The notes under the pieces were generated by a model. That model was given only the letters and a program-made list of their open reading frames with translations. It made no database searches and was not told the origin of the DNA. From NCBI RefSeq assembly GCF_943846705.1, contig NZ_OX044366.1, positions 930,001-994,000 of the forward strand: a stretch of 64,000 nucleotides of DNA, read 5' to 3'. This DNA is from an uncultured Pseudomonas sp. (lineage in GTDB: Bacteria > Pseudomonadota > Gammaproteobacteria > Pseudomonadales > Pseudomonadaceae). The first letter of the stretch is position 1. Each line of letters begins with the position of its first letter. A program made the translations under genes and the position numbers. Of this stretch, positions 16,225 through 24,762 are shown piece by piece.

Positions 16225-17886
16225 TTACTGGAACAGCGTCGCGGTCTTTTGCAGGGTGATCCAGATACCCCACGCCAGCGGCAGCCCAACCGCTAACCAG
16301 GCGGCAATGGCCAGCGGCTTGGAAGCCGGATCAGCCGCCCACTCCAGCACCGCGACTTCACCACGACCGGCGTCATGGCTGAGCGCACGCTCGGCGGCCA
16401 ACTCGGCTTCGCTCATAAAGTACTTATCCGCCACCGGGCGCACCAGCAGGTTGCAAATAAAGCCCAACACCAGCAGGCCAGCGAGGATGTACAGGGTGAT
16501 GTCGTACGCCGCAGCGCGCTCAACGCCGATGCTCAACTGGTACTCGCGCAGGTAGTTGACCAGCACCGGGCCGAGCACCCCGGCAGCCGCCCACGCGGTG
16601 AGCAGGCGACCGTGAATGGCACCGACCATCTGCGTACCGAACAGATCCGCCAGGTAAGCCGGCACCGTAGCGAAACCACCGCCATACATCGACAGGATGA
16701 TGCCAAACGCCAGCACGAACAGCGCCAGGCTACCCAGCTGCCCAAGAAGCGGCACTGCGGCGTAGAGCGCAAAGCCCAGACCGAAGAACACAAAGTAGGT
16801 GGCTTTACGGCCGATAAAGTCCGAGCAAGAGGCCCAAAGGAAACGCCCGCCAATGTTGAACAGGCTGAGCAAGCCGGTGAAGCCAGCCGCGATTGCAGCA
16901 ATCTGGCCGAGTTGCGCAGCACTCAATTCGTTGAAGGACAGGTCGTTACCCAGTAGTTGCCCGGCGAACACTTCCTGCAACAGTGGCGAGGCCATACCGA
17001 TGATACCGATACCCGCCGATACGTTGAGGCACAGCACCGCCCAGACCAGGCGGAACTGCGGGGTTTTCCAGGCGACGCTGACGTGCACATGACGGTTGGT
17101 GATCATGCTGTTGCCCGCTTTGGCCGCAGGCGCCTTCCAGCCAGCCGGTTTCCAGCCGGTGGGCGGCACCCGGTAGGACAGCGCGCCACCGGCCATAAAG
17201 ACGAAATAGATGACCGCCATGACCACGAAGCTCTGCCATACGCCGACGCCCGTGTCGCTGGCGAAGTGGCTCATCAACTCAGCCGCCAAGGGTGCGCCAA
17301 CCATGGCGCCGCCACCGAAGCCCATAATCGCCATGCCAGTGGCCATGCCGCGCTTGTCCGGGAACCACTTGATCAGCGTTGACACCGGCGAGATGTAACC
17401 CAGGCCAAGGCCAATACCACCGATCACTCCGGAGCCCAACCACAACAGCCAAATTTGATGGCTGTAAATGCCCAGCGCAGAAATCAGCAGACCACCGCAC
17501 CAACACAACGCCGACACCAGACCGGCCTTGCGCGGACCTGCATGCTCCAGCCAGCCACCCCAAACCGCCGCAGAACAGCCGAGGAAGACGAAGAACAGCG
17601 TGTAGATCCAGCCCAGCATGGAGATCTGCCAGTCGCAATTGCTGGCGAATAGCTGTTCGAAGAAGCCAATATCGGCCGTGCAAGCCAGCGGCGCATCGAT
17701 ACCAATGGCTTTCGATAGCGGCAGCCAGAAGACCGAAAATCCATAGGCCATACCAATACACAAATGAATGGCCAGGGCAGCGGGCGGCACCAGCCAGCGG
17801 TTGAAGCCGGGCTGGGCGATGATGCGTTCCTTGGACAGGAATGCAGGCGCTGCCGAAGCGCCGTCCAGGACGAGGGCGTCAGTCAT
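16225..17886 (-). CDS. MFS transporter, OFA (oxalate/formate antiporter) family
   Basis: A 553-residue inner-membrane protein with about 12 hydrophobic segments. The N-terminal WLVPPAALAIHLCIGMAYGFSVF block, a YTLFFVFLGCSAAVWGG segment, the GxxRK-type loop EHAGPRKAGL and WFPDKRGMATGMAIMGFG are typical of OFA-family carriers, which move small organic anions such as oxalate, formate or pyruvate. It is longer than the usual 400-450 residues because of an insertion near residues 65-90 and a C-terminal extension with two more helices. The substrate cannot be read from the sequence. It stands alone with its own promoter and terminator, and a large palindrome overlaps the promoter. Confidence 0.9.
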   Translation of the reverse strand: MTDALVLDGASAAPAFLSKERIIAQPGFNRWLVPPAALAIHLCIGMAYGFSVFWLPLSKAIGIDAPLACTADIGFFEQLFASNCDWQISMLGWIYTLFFVFLGCSAAVWGGWLEHAGPRKAGLVSALCWCGGLLISALGIYSHQIWLLWLGSGVIGGIGLGLGYISPVSTLIKWFPDKRGMATGMAIMGFGGGAMVGAPLAAELMSHFASDTGVGVWQSFVVMAVIYFVFMAGGALSYRVPPTGWKPAGWKAPAAKAGNSMITNRHVHVSVAWKTPQFRLVWAVLCLNVSAGIGIIGMASPLLQEVFAGQLLGNDLSFNELSAAQLGQIAAIAAGFTGLLSLFNIGGRFLWASCSDFIGRKATYFVFFGLGFALYAAVPLLGQLGSLALFVLAFGIILSMYGGGFATVPAYLADLFGTQMVGAIHGRLLTAWAAAGVLGPVLVNYLREYQLSIGVERAAAYDITLYILAGLLVLGFICNLLVRPVADKYFMSEAELAAERALSHDAGRGEVAVLEWAADPASKPLAIAAWLAVGLPLAWGIWITLQKTATLFQ

Positions 17887-17942
17887 AGAAATGCTCTCTT
17901 CTTATTAGTGTGCAGGCAAGGCACTGACCTTGAAGCGCGTGC

Positions 17943-17971
17943 AGAATAGCCCGCGCGCCGAGAGCGTAACA
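17943..17971 (-). promoter_or_regulatory. Predicted sigma-70 promoter of the OFA-family transporter
   Basis: On the minus strand TGTTAC (-35, 17966-17971) and TATTCT (-10, 17943-17948) are separated by 17 bp, about 60 bp before the start codon. The -35 overlaps one edge of the adjacent palindrome. The hexamers are only moderate matches. Confidence 0.45.
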
Positions 17972-18006
17972 TTGCCTCTTATGCCCCGGGCATATGAGGC
18001 AATGTT
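17968..18006. promoter_or_regulatory. 39-bp nested palindrome, putative operator
   Basis: AACATTGCCTC, TT, ATGCCC, a central C, GGGCAT, AT, GAGGCAATGTT. The outer 11 bp and inner 6 bp of each arm are perfectly complementary, and only the 2-nt TT/AT spacer is partly mismatched. It has no T-tract. Its position over the -35 of the transporter promoter suggests a dimeric regulator site. Confidence 0.65.
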
Positions 18007-18402
18007 CGTTAGTCGTATAGACCTGCCCGGATATTTGCGCTGACAGCCACCGCCACAGCAAGGCCTCGCTCGACACACAGCCCATCCGGCCCAGCGCCAA
18101 AGCAGCCAGCAACAGCGAAAACACCTCGAAACTGGACAGCCGCCGCTACACCGAGCGCCTGCATACGGGCAAACCACAGGGAACCGGCCGCCGACTTGCC
18201 AATCCAAATGCCCAGGCCAGGCCACCCAGTCATGCGCTGAGCCTGCCCGCGCAGGCTCAGCGCCTAAGCTTCAGCGTAAAAACCCCTTGCAAAAACACTC
18301 GGCAAACAGAACTGTCGACGGCCCGAACCAAAGCACTGGCGCTATACTCGCCGGCTCAAATTGCTGTTTTTCACTCTTCAGTTTCGAAACAAGGATTCGC
18401 AC
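18007..18402. other. Gene-free interval before asmA
   Basis: The gap between the OFA transporter (start 17886) and asmA (start 18403) is 516 bp. Beyond the palindrome at 17968-18006, this part has a perfect 13-bp inverted repeat at 18234-18263 (GCGCTGAGCCTGC, loop CCGC) and a TATACT at 18343-18348 that could be the asmA -10. I find no convincing small gene: open frames here lack ribosome sites and have shadow-like composition. Confidence 0.5.
18234..18263. repeat. Perfect 13-bp inverted repeat with tetraloop
   Basis: GCGCTGAGCCTGC-CCGC-GCAGGCTCAGCGC, with no T-tract on either side. No gene ends nearby, so its role is unclear: a structured RNA fragment, a remnant repeat or a protein site are all possible. 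Confidence 0.55.
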
Positions 18403-20628
18403 ATGAAAGCGCTCGGCAAAATCATTGGCCTGTTTTTTCTAGGGCTCTTGCTGATCATCGTGGCGCTGGGCTTTGCCCTCACCCACCTGTTCGATCCCAA
18501 CGATTACAAAGACGAAATCCGCCAGTTAGCCCGCGACAAGGCCAACCTGGAGCTGACCCTCAAGGGTGATATCGGCTGGAGCCTGTTCCCCTGGCTCGGC
18601 CTGGAGCTGACCGATGCCAGCCTCGCCAGCCTGAGCACCCCGGATAAGCCTTTTGCCGACCTGCGCCTGCTCGGCCTATCGGTGCGGGTACTGCCGCTGC
18701 TGCGCAAAGAAGTGCAGATGAGCGACATCCGCATCGACGGCCTCAACCTCAACCTGCAGCGCGACGAAAAAGGCCGCAGCAACTGGGAAGATGTCGGCAA
18801 GCCGGCAACCGCCGCAACCACCCGCGACACCCAAGCTAGCGACAACACGCCAGCTGCCGACACAACGCCTGAAGCAGAGAACAGCAGCCAGCCACTGAAA
18901 CTGGACATCGACAGCCTGATCGTCAACAGCGCACGCATCGACTACCACGACGCGCAGAAAGGCCAGCAATTCAGCGCCGAAAGCATCCAGCTGACCACCG
19001 GCGCGATCCGCGAGGGTGCCGGCATCCCAATTAAGCTCAGCGCCTTCTTTGGCCTCAACAAGCCAGTGCTGCGCGCGCGAAGCGAACTGCAAGGCGAACT
19101 GCGCTTCGACCGCGCCCTCAAGCGCTACCAACTGGAAGACGCCAAGTTCTCCGGCGAAGTCTCCGGCGAGCCCTTCGACGGCCAGACCCTGACCTACTCC
19201 GCCCAAGGCCAGCTGCTGGTCGACCTGGCCGCCCAGGTCGCCGAATGGAACAGTCTGAAGTTCTCCGGCAATCAGCTGCGCGCCCTTGGCGAGCTGAAAG
19301 TACGTGACCTCGACAAGCAGCCAAAGCTCAGCGGCGGCCTGTCCATTGCTCCGCTCAACCTGCGTGAGTTCCTCAGCACCATCGGCCAGAAACTGCCGCC
19401 GATGAATGATGAGAAAACCCTTAGCCAATTCGAACTGGTCACCCGCCTCAGCGGCACCACCAACAGCTTGACCTTCGAAGACCTCAAGCTGACCCTCGAT
19501 GACAGCCACTTCAGCGGCCAGCTGGCGATTGCCGACTTCGCCAAGCAAGCCCTGCGCGTGCAACTCAAGGGCGACCAGCTGAATCTCGACCGCTACCTGC
19601 CTGCACCGGCTAAAGACAGCAACGATGCCGCTGCGGCGCGCCAGGCAGAGGTCAAGGCCAGCGTCGCCAGCGCCGGCGAGAGCGGCAGCACACCGCTGCC
19701 CGATGCGCCAACGCAGCACGCCTGGAGCAGCAGCGAAGTGCTGCCGCTTGCAACGCTGCGCAAGCTGGATGTACAGCTCAACCTCAGCCTCGACCAGCTC
19801 ACCGTCCAGCAACAGGCCATCAACACATTCAGCACCAAGGCGCAGGGCAAAGGCGGCCTGCTGACCCTGCAAGATGTGCGCGGCAGCATCGGCAGCGGCA
19901 GCTTCGACGCCAAGGCCAGCATCGACTTACGCCCAGCTGTGCCGCTGCTCAGTGTGCAAAATAATCTGCGCGGCATTCAGCTCGAACCCTTCCTGAAAAA
20001 GCCCGAGCAGCCTTCGCCGGTCAAAGGCCTGCTTGATCTCAATGCCAACCTGAGCACCAGCGGTAACAGCCAGCGCGCCTGGATCGACGGCCTTAATGGC
20101 GACGCCAGCTTCCTGCTGAATGACGGCGTGCTGGTCGGCGCCAACTTGGAGCAGCAGCTGTGCCGCGGCATCGCCACCCTCAACCGCAAAGCCCTGAGCG
20201 GCGACCCGCGCGGTAAGGACACGCCCTTTGAAAGCCTGCAAGGCAGCCTGACCCTGCGCAACGGGGTTGCCCACAACCCCGACCTCAAGGCACGCATTCC
20301 CGGCCTGGCGGTCAACGGCAAGGGCGATGTCGACCTGCGCATCCTCGGCCTCGACTACCGCGTAGGCATCACCGTCATCGGCGACCAGCGCGAGATGCCC
20401 GACCCAGCCTGTCAGGTCAATGAGCGTTATGTCGGCATCGAATGGCCAGTGCGCTGCCGCGGCCCGCTGGAAATGGGCGGCAAGGCCTGCCGCCTGGATC
20501 AGGACGGCCTGGGCAAGGTTGCCGCCAAGCTGGCCGGCAACAAGCTCAACGAAAAGCTCGAAGAAAAACTCGGCGACAAGGTCAGCCCCGAACTGAAAGA
20601 TGCACTCAAGGGCCTGTTCAACCGATGA
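18403..20628 (+). CDS. AsmA family envelope protein
   Basis: A 741-residue protein of the AsmA/TamB-like bridge family, implicated in moving or balancing phospholipids and assembling the outer membrane. One N-terminal helix (about residues 5-27) anchors it in the inner membrane, with the rest in the periplasm. The AsmA N-terminal block (LTHLFDPNDYKDEIRQLA, then LTLKGDIGWSLFPWLGLEL) and C-terminal block (LNGDASFLLNDGVLVGANLEQ, RIPGLAVNGKGDVDLR) are clear. The middle contains low-complexity Ala/Thr/Ser stretches near residues 130-160 and 410-440. The ATG at 18403 follows AAGGA and starts the anchor. Its stop overlaps the mutY start in ATGA. Confidence 0.93.
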   Translation: MKALGKIIGLFFLGLLLIIVALGFALTHLFDPNDYKDEIRQLARDKANLELTLKGDIGWSLFPWLGLELTDASLASLSTPDKPFADLRLLGLSVRVLPLLRKEVQMSDIRIDGLNLNLQRDEKGRSNWEDVGKPATAATTRDTQASDNTPAADTTPEAENSSQPLKLDIDSLIVNSARIDYHDAQKGQQFSAESIQLTTGAIREGAGIPIKLSAFFGLNKPVLRARSELQGELRFDRALKRYQLEDAKFSGEVSGEPFDGQTLTYSAQGQLLVDLAAQVAEWNSLKFSGNQLRALGELKVRDLDKQPKLSGGLSIAPLNLREFLSTIGQKLPPMNDEKTLSQFELVTRLSGTTNSLTFEDLKLTLDDSHFSGQLAIADFAKQALRVQLKGDQLNLDRYLPAPAKDSNDAAAARQAEVKASVASAGESGSTPLPDAPTQHAWSSSEVLPLATLRKLDVQLNLSLDQLTVQQQAINTFSTKAQGKGGLLTLQDVRGSIGSGSFDAKASIDLRPAVPLLSVQNNLRGIQLEPFLKKPEQPSPVKGLLDLNANLSTSGNSQRAWIDGLNGDASFLLNDGVLVGANLEQQLCRGIATLNRKALSGDPRGKDTPFESLQGSLTLRNGVAHNPDLKARIPGLAVNGKGDVDLRILGLDYRVGITVIGDQREMPDPACQVNERYVGIEWPVRCRGPLEMGGKACRLDQDGLGKVAAKLAGNKLNEKLEEKLGDKVSPELKDALKGLFNR

Positions 20629-21704
20629 GCCCGACGCAGTTTTCTACCACGGTACTCGACTGGTATGACAGTCACGGGCGCAAGGACCTGCCCTGGCAAC
20701 AGGGCATCACCCCGTATCGCGTGTGGGTCTCGGAAATCATGCTGCAGCAGACCCAGGTCAGCACCGTGCTCGGCTACTTCGACCGCTTTATGGCTGCCTT
20801 GCCAACGGTCAACGACCTGGCCGCAGCACCCGAGGACGAAGTGCTGCACCTGTGGACGGGCCTCGGCTACTACACCCGCGCACGCAACCTGCAGAAAACC
20901 GCACAAATCATCATGCGCGAACATGCCGGCGAATTTCCTCGCGATGTCGACCAGCTCACCGAACTTCCCGGCATCGGCCTCTCCACCGCCGGCGCTATCG
21001 CCAGCCTGAGCATGGGCCTGCGCGCGCCGATTCTCGACGGCAACGTCAAGCGCGTACTGGCACGCTACGTCGCCCAGGAAGGCTACCCGGGCGAGCCGAA
21101 AGTGGCCAAACAGCTATGGGCAGTGGCCGAGCGTTTCACCCCGCAGACGCGGGTAAATAACTACACCCAGGCGATGATGGACCTCGGTGCCACGCTCTGT
21201 ACCCGCAGCAAACCCAGCTGCCTGCTCTGCCCACTGAAAAGCGGCTGCCAGGCGCACCTGCTCGGCCTGGAGATTCGCTACCCCATCCCCAAGCCGCGCA
21301 AGGCGCTGCCGCAGAAGCGCACGCTGATGCCAATCCTCGCCAACCGCCACGGCGAAGTACTGCTCTATCGCCGCCCGTCCAGCGGCCTCTGGGGCGGCCT
21401 GTGGAGCCTGCCTGAACTGGACGACCTGCAAAGCCTGGACGACCTGGCCAGCCGCCACGAGTTACGCTTAGGCGCACGCCAAGAGCAGGCCGCACTGACC
21501 CACACCTTCAGCCACTTCCAACTGGCCATCGAACCCTGGCTGATCCGGGTCGAGGCCGCGCCGCACGTCGTGGCCGAGGCCGACTGGCTCTGGTATAACC
21601 TCGCCACCCCGCCGCGCCTAGGGCTAGCCGCCCCAGTCAAGAAACTGCTGAAACGTGCGGCCGATGCACTTGCAACCGCACCGAACTTTGGAGAAACGCC
21701 ATGA
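20625..21704 (+). CDS. mutY: A/G-specific adenine DNA glycosylase MutY
   Basis: A 359-residue base-excision repair enzyme that removes adenine mispaired with 8-oxoguanine. Catalytic Glu37 lies in SEIMLQQTQV. The helix-hairpin-helix is LPGIGLSTAGAIA, and the catalytic Asp is in LDGNVKRVLAR. Four cysteines in the spacing C-x6-C-x2-C-x5-C (CTRSKPSCLLCPLKSGC) bind a 4Fe-4S cluster. A C-terminal NUDIX-like domain (from about 225) reads 8-oxoG. The start overlaps the asmA stop and the stop overlaps the yggX start, so the three genes are coupled. Confidence 0.97.
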   Translation: MSPTQFSTTVLDWYDSHGRKDLPWQQGITPYRVWVSEIMLQQTQVSTVLGYFDRFMAALPTVNDLAAAPEDEVLHLWTGLGYYTRARNLQKTAQIIMREHAGEFPRDVDQLTELPGIGLSTAGAIASLSMGLRAPILDGNVKRVLARYVAQEGYPGEPKVAKQLWAVAERFTPQTRVNNYTQAMMDLGATLCTRSKPSCLLCPLKSGCQAHLLGLEIRYPIPKPRKALPQKRTLMPILANRHGEVLLYRRPSSGLWGGLWSLPELDDLQSLDDLASRHELRLGARQEQAALTHTFSHFQLAIEPWLIRVEAAPHVVAEADWLWYNLATPPRLGLAAPVKKLLKRAADALATAPNFGETP

Positions 21705-21973
21705 CCCGCACCGTACAGTGCCGCAAACACAAACAGGAACTTCCCGGCCTGGAGCGCCCACCGTATCCAGGCGCCAAAGGCGAGGACATCTTCAACAACG
21801 TCTCTAAACAAGCCTGGGAAGAATGGCAAAAGCACCAAACCCTGCTGATCAACGAGCGCCGGCTGAACATGATGAACGCCGAAGACCGCAAATTCCTCCA
21901 GGCCGAGATGGACAAGTTCCTCTCCGGCGAAGAGTACGCCCAGGCCGAAGGCTACGTGCCGCCCAGCGAATAA
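21701..21973 (+). CDS. yggX: Fe(2+)-trafficking / oxidative Fe-S protection protein YggX
   Basis: A 90-residue cytosolic protein linked to protection of iron-sulfur clusters and iron handling. The conserved N-terminus MTRTVQCRKHKQELPGLERPP carries the single conserved Cys7, followed by PGAKGEDIFNNVSKQAWEEW. Its ATG overlaps the mutY stop (ATGA). The mutY-yggX pairing is widespread in gammaproteobacteria and fits because MutY carries an Fe-S cluster. Confidence 0.96.
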   Translation: MTRTVQCRKHKQELPGLERPPYPGAKGEDIFNNVSKQAWEEWQKHQTLLINERRLNMMNAEDRKFLQAEMDKFLSGEEYAQAEGYVPPSE

Positions 21974-22091
21974 GTCGGCGCATCATCTGTGGAATGGCCT
22001 GCACTCAGCCCATTCCACAGCTTTCACCCCCCGAAAAACCCTCCTTCGCCCCTAACCGCCCGTATTAATTAAATATTTTTCAAACTCACGC

Positions 22092-22120
22092 TTGACACCC
22101 AGCCTGCAAATCCGTCTAAT
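22092..22120 (+). promoter_or_regulatory. tRNA-Phe promoter
   Basis: TTGACA (22092-22097) and TCTAAT (22115-22120) are separated by 17 bp and lie 10 bp before the tRNA. The near-consensus -35 and ideal spacing suit a strong stable-RNA promoter. Confidence 0.85.
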
Positions 22121-22130
22121 ACGCCCCGTT

Positions 22131-22206
22131 GCCCGGGTAGCTCAGTCGGTAGAGCAGGGGATTGAAAATCCCCGTGTCGGCGGTTCGATTCCGTCCCCGG
22201 GCACCA
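22131..22206 (+). tRNA. tRNA-Phe (anticodon GAA)
   Basis: A 76-nt cloverleaf with acceptor GCCCGGG pairing CCCGGGC, anticodon stem GGGGA/TCCCC with loop TTGAAAA (anticodon GAA), T-arm GTTCGATT and an encoded CCA end. Its own promoter precedes it and a terminator follows 10 nt later, so it is a single-gene unit. Confidence 0.98.
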
Positions 22207-22216
22207 AAATACCGAG

Positions 22217-22252
22217 AAACCCCAAGCGAAGTTAAATTCCTTGGGGTTTTTT
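22217..22252 (+). terminator. Terminator after tRNA-Phe
   Basis: AAACCCCAAG pairs with CTTGGGGTTT across a 13-nt loop and continues into a T-run. It begins 10 nt after the CCA end. Confidence 0.85.
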
Positions 22253-22471
22253 CTTGCCTGCGATTCCTCATACAGCAACCCAGCAATCTGCCTGGGAGCG
22301 GAGAAATTGCACCTGCGCGACAGCCAACTGCAACCAAGCGACAAGCATGGCCGGCTAAGCACCACGAGGCCGGTAAACGGCTTGGCGGTCAGCGAAACGC
22401 TATGCTAGCTTGGCGCCTCGCTAGGAACGTCGCATAACGCCTGAGCGCCACGAATAACAAGAGGACACCCC

Positions 22472-23245
22472 ATGGCCGAGGCCACGCCTGCGCTGGAAAT
22501 TCGCGACCTGCATAAACGCTACGGCGACCTTGAGGTGCTTAAAGGCATCTCGCTCACCGCTCGCGATGGCGATGTGATTTCCATCCTCGGCTCCTCCGGT
22601 TCCGGCAAATCGACTTTTCTGCGCTGCATCAATTTGCTGGAAAACCCGCACAAGGGTCAGATCATCGTCGCCGGCGAAGAGCTCAAGCTCAAAGCGGCGA
22701 AAAATGGCGAGCTGGTTGCCGCTGACAGCCGACAGATCAATCGCTTGCGCAGCGAGATCGGCTTTGTCTTCCAGAACTTCAACCTGTGGCCGCACATGAG
22801 CGTGCTCGATAACATTATCGAAGCCCCGCGCCGCGTGCTCGGCCAGAGCAAGGCCGAAGCCATAGAGGTGGCCGAAGCGCTGCTGACCAAAGTCGGCATC
22901 GCCGACAAGCGCCACGTTTACCCCAATCAGCTTTCCGGCGGCCAGCAGCAGCGCGCAGCGATTGCCCGCACTCTGGCCATGCAGCCGAAAGTCATTCTGT
23001 TCGATGAGCCCACTTCGGCTCTCGACCCGGAAATGGTACAAGAAGTGCTTAATGTGATCCGCGCACTCGCCGATGAAGGCCGCACCATGTTGTTGGTGAC
23101 CCATGAAATGGGCTTTGCCCGTCAGGTCTCCAGCGAGGTGGTGTTTCTGCATCAGGGCCTGGTTGAAGAGCAAGGCTCTCCGGAGCAAGTGTTCGACAAC
23201 CCGAACTCGGCGCGCTGCAAACAATTCATGTCCAGTAATCACTGA
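22472..23245 (+). CDS. Polar amino-acid ABC transporter, ATP-binding protein
   Basis: A 257-residue cytosolic ATPase that powers the importer encoded by the next three genes. Walker A GSSGSGKST is at 40-48, with Q-loop FVFQNFNLWPHMSV, signature LSGGQQQR, Walker B VILFDEPTSALDPE and switch His in LVTHEMGFA. It resembles HisP/GlnQ-type ATPases for basic or polar amino acids. A ribosome site (AAGAGGA) precedes the ATG. Gene order ATPase, binding protein, permease, permease supports an amino-acid importer; the exact substrate is not determinable here. Confidence 0.95.
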   Translation: MAEATPALEIRDLHKRYGDLEVLKGISLTARDGDVISILGSSGSGKSTFLRCINLLENPHKGQIIVAGEELKLKAAKNGELVAADSRQINRLRSEIGFVFQNFNLWPHMSVLDNIIEAPRRVLGQSKAEAIEVAEALLTKVGIADKRHVYPNQLSGGQQQRAAIARTLAMQPKVILFDEPTSALDPEMVQEVLNVIRALADEGRTMLLVTHEMGFARQVSSEVVFLHQGLVEEQGSPEQVFDNPNSARCKQFMSSNH

Positions 23246-23264
23246 AAACACGGAGCAACTACGC

Positions 23265-24017
23265 ATGCAGAACTATAAGAAGATCCTGCTGGCCGCAGCC
23301 GCCACCCTGGCCTTCGGCACCAGCGCCGTCGCTGCTGACAAATTGAAACTGGGTACCGAAGGCGCTTACCCGCCGTTCAACCTGATCGACGCCAGTGGCC
23401 AGGTCGGCGGTTTCGACGTAGAAATCGGCCAGGCCCTGTGCGCCAAAATGAAGACCGAGTGCGAAGTCGTCACCTCCGACTGGGACGGCATCATCCCGGC
23501 GCTCAACGCGAAGAAGTTCGACTTCCTGATCGCCTCCATGTCGATCACCGACGAGCGCAAAGCGGCAGTCGACTTCACCGAGCCCTACTACACCAACAAA
23601 CTGCAGTTTATCGCCCCGAAAGGCAGCGATTTCAAAACTGACAAAGCCAGCCTGCAAAACAAAATCATCGGCGCCCAGCGCGCCACCATCGCCGGCACCT
23701 GGCTGGAAGACAACCTCGATGGCGTGGTCGATATCAAGCTGTACGACACCCAGGAAAACGCCTACCTCGACCTCACCTCGGGTCGCCTTGATGGCGTACT
23801 GGCTGACACCTTCGTCAACTGGGAGTGGCTGAAGAGCGATGCCGGCAAAGGCTTCGAATTCAAAGGCGACCCGGTATTCGATAACGACAAGATCGGCATT
23901 GCCGTGCGCAAAGGCGACGCCCTGCGCGAAAAGCTGAACACCGCCCTGGCCGAGATTGTGGCTGACGGCACCTACAAGAAGATTAACGACAAGTACTTCC
24001 CGTTCAGCATCTACTAA
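23265..24017 (+). CDS. Polar amino-acid ABC transporter, periplasmic binding protein
   Basis: A 250-residue receptor with a signal peptide (about 1-23, AVAA before Asp) and an SBP_bac_3 domain: KLKLGTEGAYPPFNLID, VGGFDVEIGQALCAKM, DWDGIIPALNAKKFDFLIASMSIT and the hinge segment IGAQRATIAGTWLEDN. It is similar to HisJ/ArgT-type basic amino-acid receptors, which is the best guess for the ligand (arginine, ornithine, lysine or histidine). The ATG at 23265 follows CGGAG and starts the signal peptide. A strong hairpin lies between this gene and the permeases. Confidence 0.93.
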   Translation: MQNYKKILLAAAATLAFGTSAVAADKLKLGTEGAYPPFNLIDASGQVGGFDVEIGQALCAKMKTECEVVTSDWDGIIPALNAKKFDFLIASMSITDERKAAVDFTEPYYTNKLQFIAPKGSDFKTDKASLQNKIIGAQRATIAGTWLEDNLDGVVDIKLYDTQENAYLDLTSGRLDGVLADTFVNWEWLKSDAGKGFEFKGDPVFDNDKIGIAVRKGDALREKLNTALAEIVADGTYKKINDKYFPFSIY

Positions 24018-24027
24018 GCCGCCGGCA

Positions 24028-24052
24028 CTGCGTCGCCCCGTGGGCGACGCAG
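24028..24052 (+). repeat. Intercistronic hairpin after the ABC binding-protein gene
   Basis: CTGCGTCGCCC-CGT-GGGCGACGCAG is a perfect 11-bp stem with a 3-nt loop, 10 nt after the binding-protein stop and 14 nt before the first permease. There is no T-tract. Hairpins in this position are known to stabilise the upstream mRNA and give more binding protein than permease. Confidence 0.7.
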
Positions 24053-24066
24053 GCTTCTGAGCCCCT

Positions 24067-24762
24067 ATGACCTTCGATCTCTACGGATTCGGCCCAGCCT
24101 TGGCTGCTGGCACCCTGATGACCATCAAGCTGGCGCTCAGCGCGCTGTGCCTGGGTCTGGTGCTCGGCTTGCTCGGCGCATTGGCCAAGACTTCCCCGTA
24201 CAAGCCGCTGCAATGGCTTGGCGGAACTTACTCGACCATCGTGCGCGGCATTCCCGAGCTGCTCTGGGTGCTGCTGATTTATTTCGGCACCGTGCAGCTG
24301 ATGCGCAACCTGGCGGACCTGCTCGGCATCGAAAGCCTTGAGCTAAATGCCTTCGCCGCCGGCACCATCGCCCTGGGTATCTGCTTCGGCGCCTACGCCA
24401 CCGAGGTATTTCGCGGCGCAATCCTGGCGATCCCCAAAGGCCACCGCGAAGCGGGCCAAGCGCTGGGCATGTCCAAACCACGGATATTCTGGCGACTGAT
24501 CCTGCCGCAGATGTGGCGCATCTCCCTGCCCGGCCTGGGCAACCTGTTTATGATCCTGATGAAGGACACCGCTCTGGTCTCGGTAATCGGCCTGGAAGAA
24601 ATCATGCGCCGCTCACAAATTGCCGTGACCTCAAGCAAAGAGCCGTTCACCTTCTATCTCGTTGCAGCCTTTATCTACCTGAGCCTGACAGTCTTGGCGA
24701 TGATCGGCATGCACCTGATGGAAAAACGCGCCAGCCGTGGCTTTGTCAGGAGCGCCTCATGA
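24067..24762 (+). CDS. Polar amino-acid ABC transporter, permease 1 (HisQ type)
   Basis: A 231-residue inner-membrane permease with about five helices. The family block GPALAAGTLMTIKLALSALCL starts the protein, and VRGIPELLWVLLIYFG is typical of HisQ/ArgQ-like proteins. The cytoplasmic EAA loop REAGQALGMSKPRIFWRLILPQ contacts the ATPase. Its stop overlaps the start of permease 2 (ATGA), so the two membrane subunits are translated together. Confidence 0.93.
   Translation: MTFDLYGFGPALAAGTLMTIKLALSALCLGLVLGLLGALAKTSPYKPLQWLGGTYSTIVRGIPELLWVLLIYFGTVQLMRNLADLLGIESLELNAFAAGTIALGICFGAYATEVFRGAILAIPKGHREAGQALGMSKPRIFWRLILPQMWRISLPGLGNLFMILMKDTALVSVIGLEEIMRRSQIAVTSSKEPFTFYLVAAFIYLSLTVLAMIGMHLMEKRASRGFVRSAS

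Noticed and set aside
17905..18225. A possible Cys/Trp-rich small protein on the minus strand before asmA.
   Set aside because: It lacks a ribosome site, spans the palindrome, and its composition looks like random GC-rich translation.
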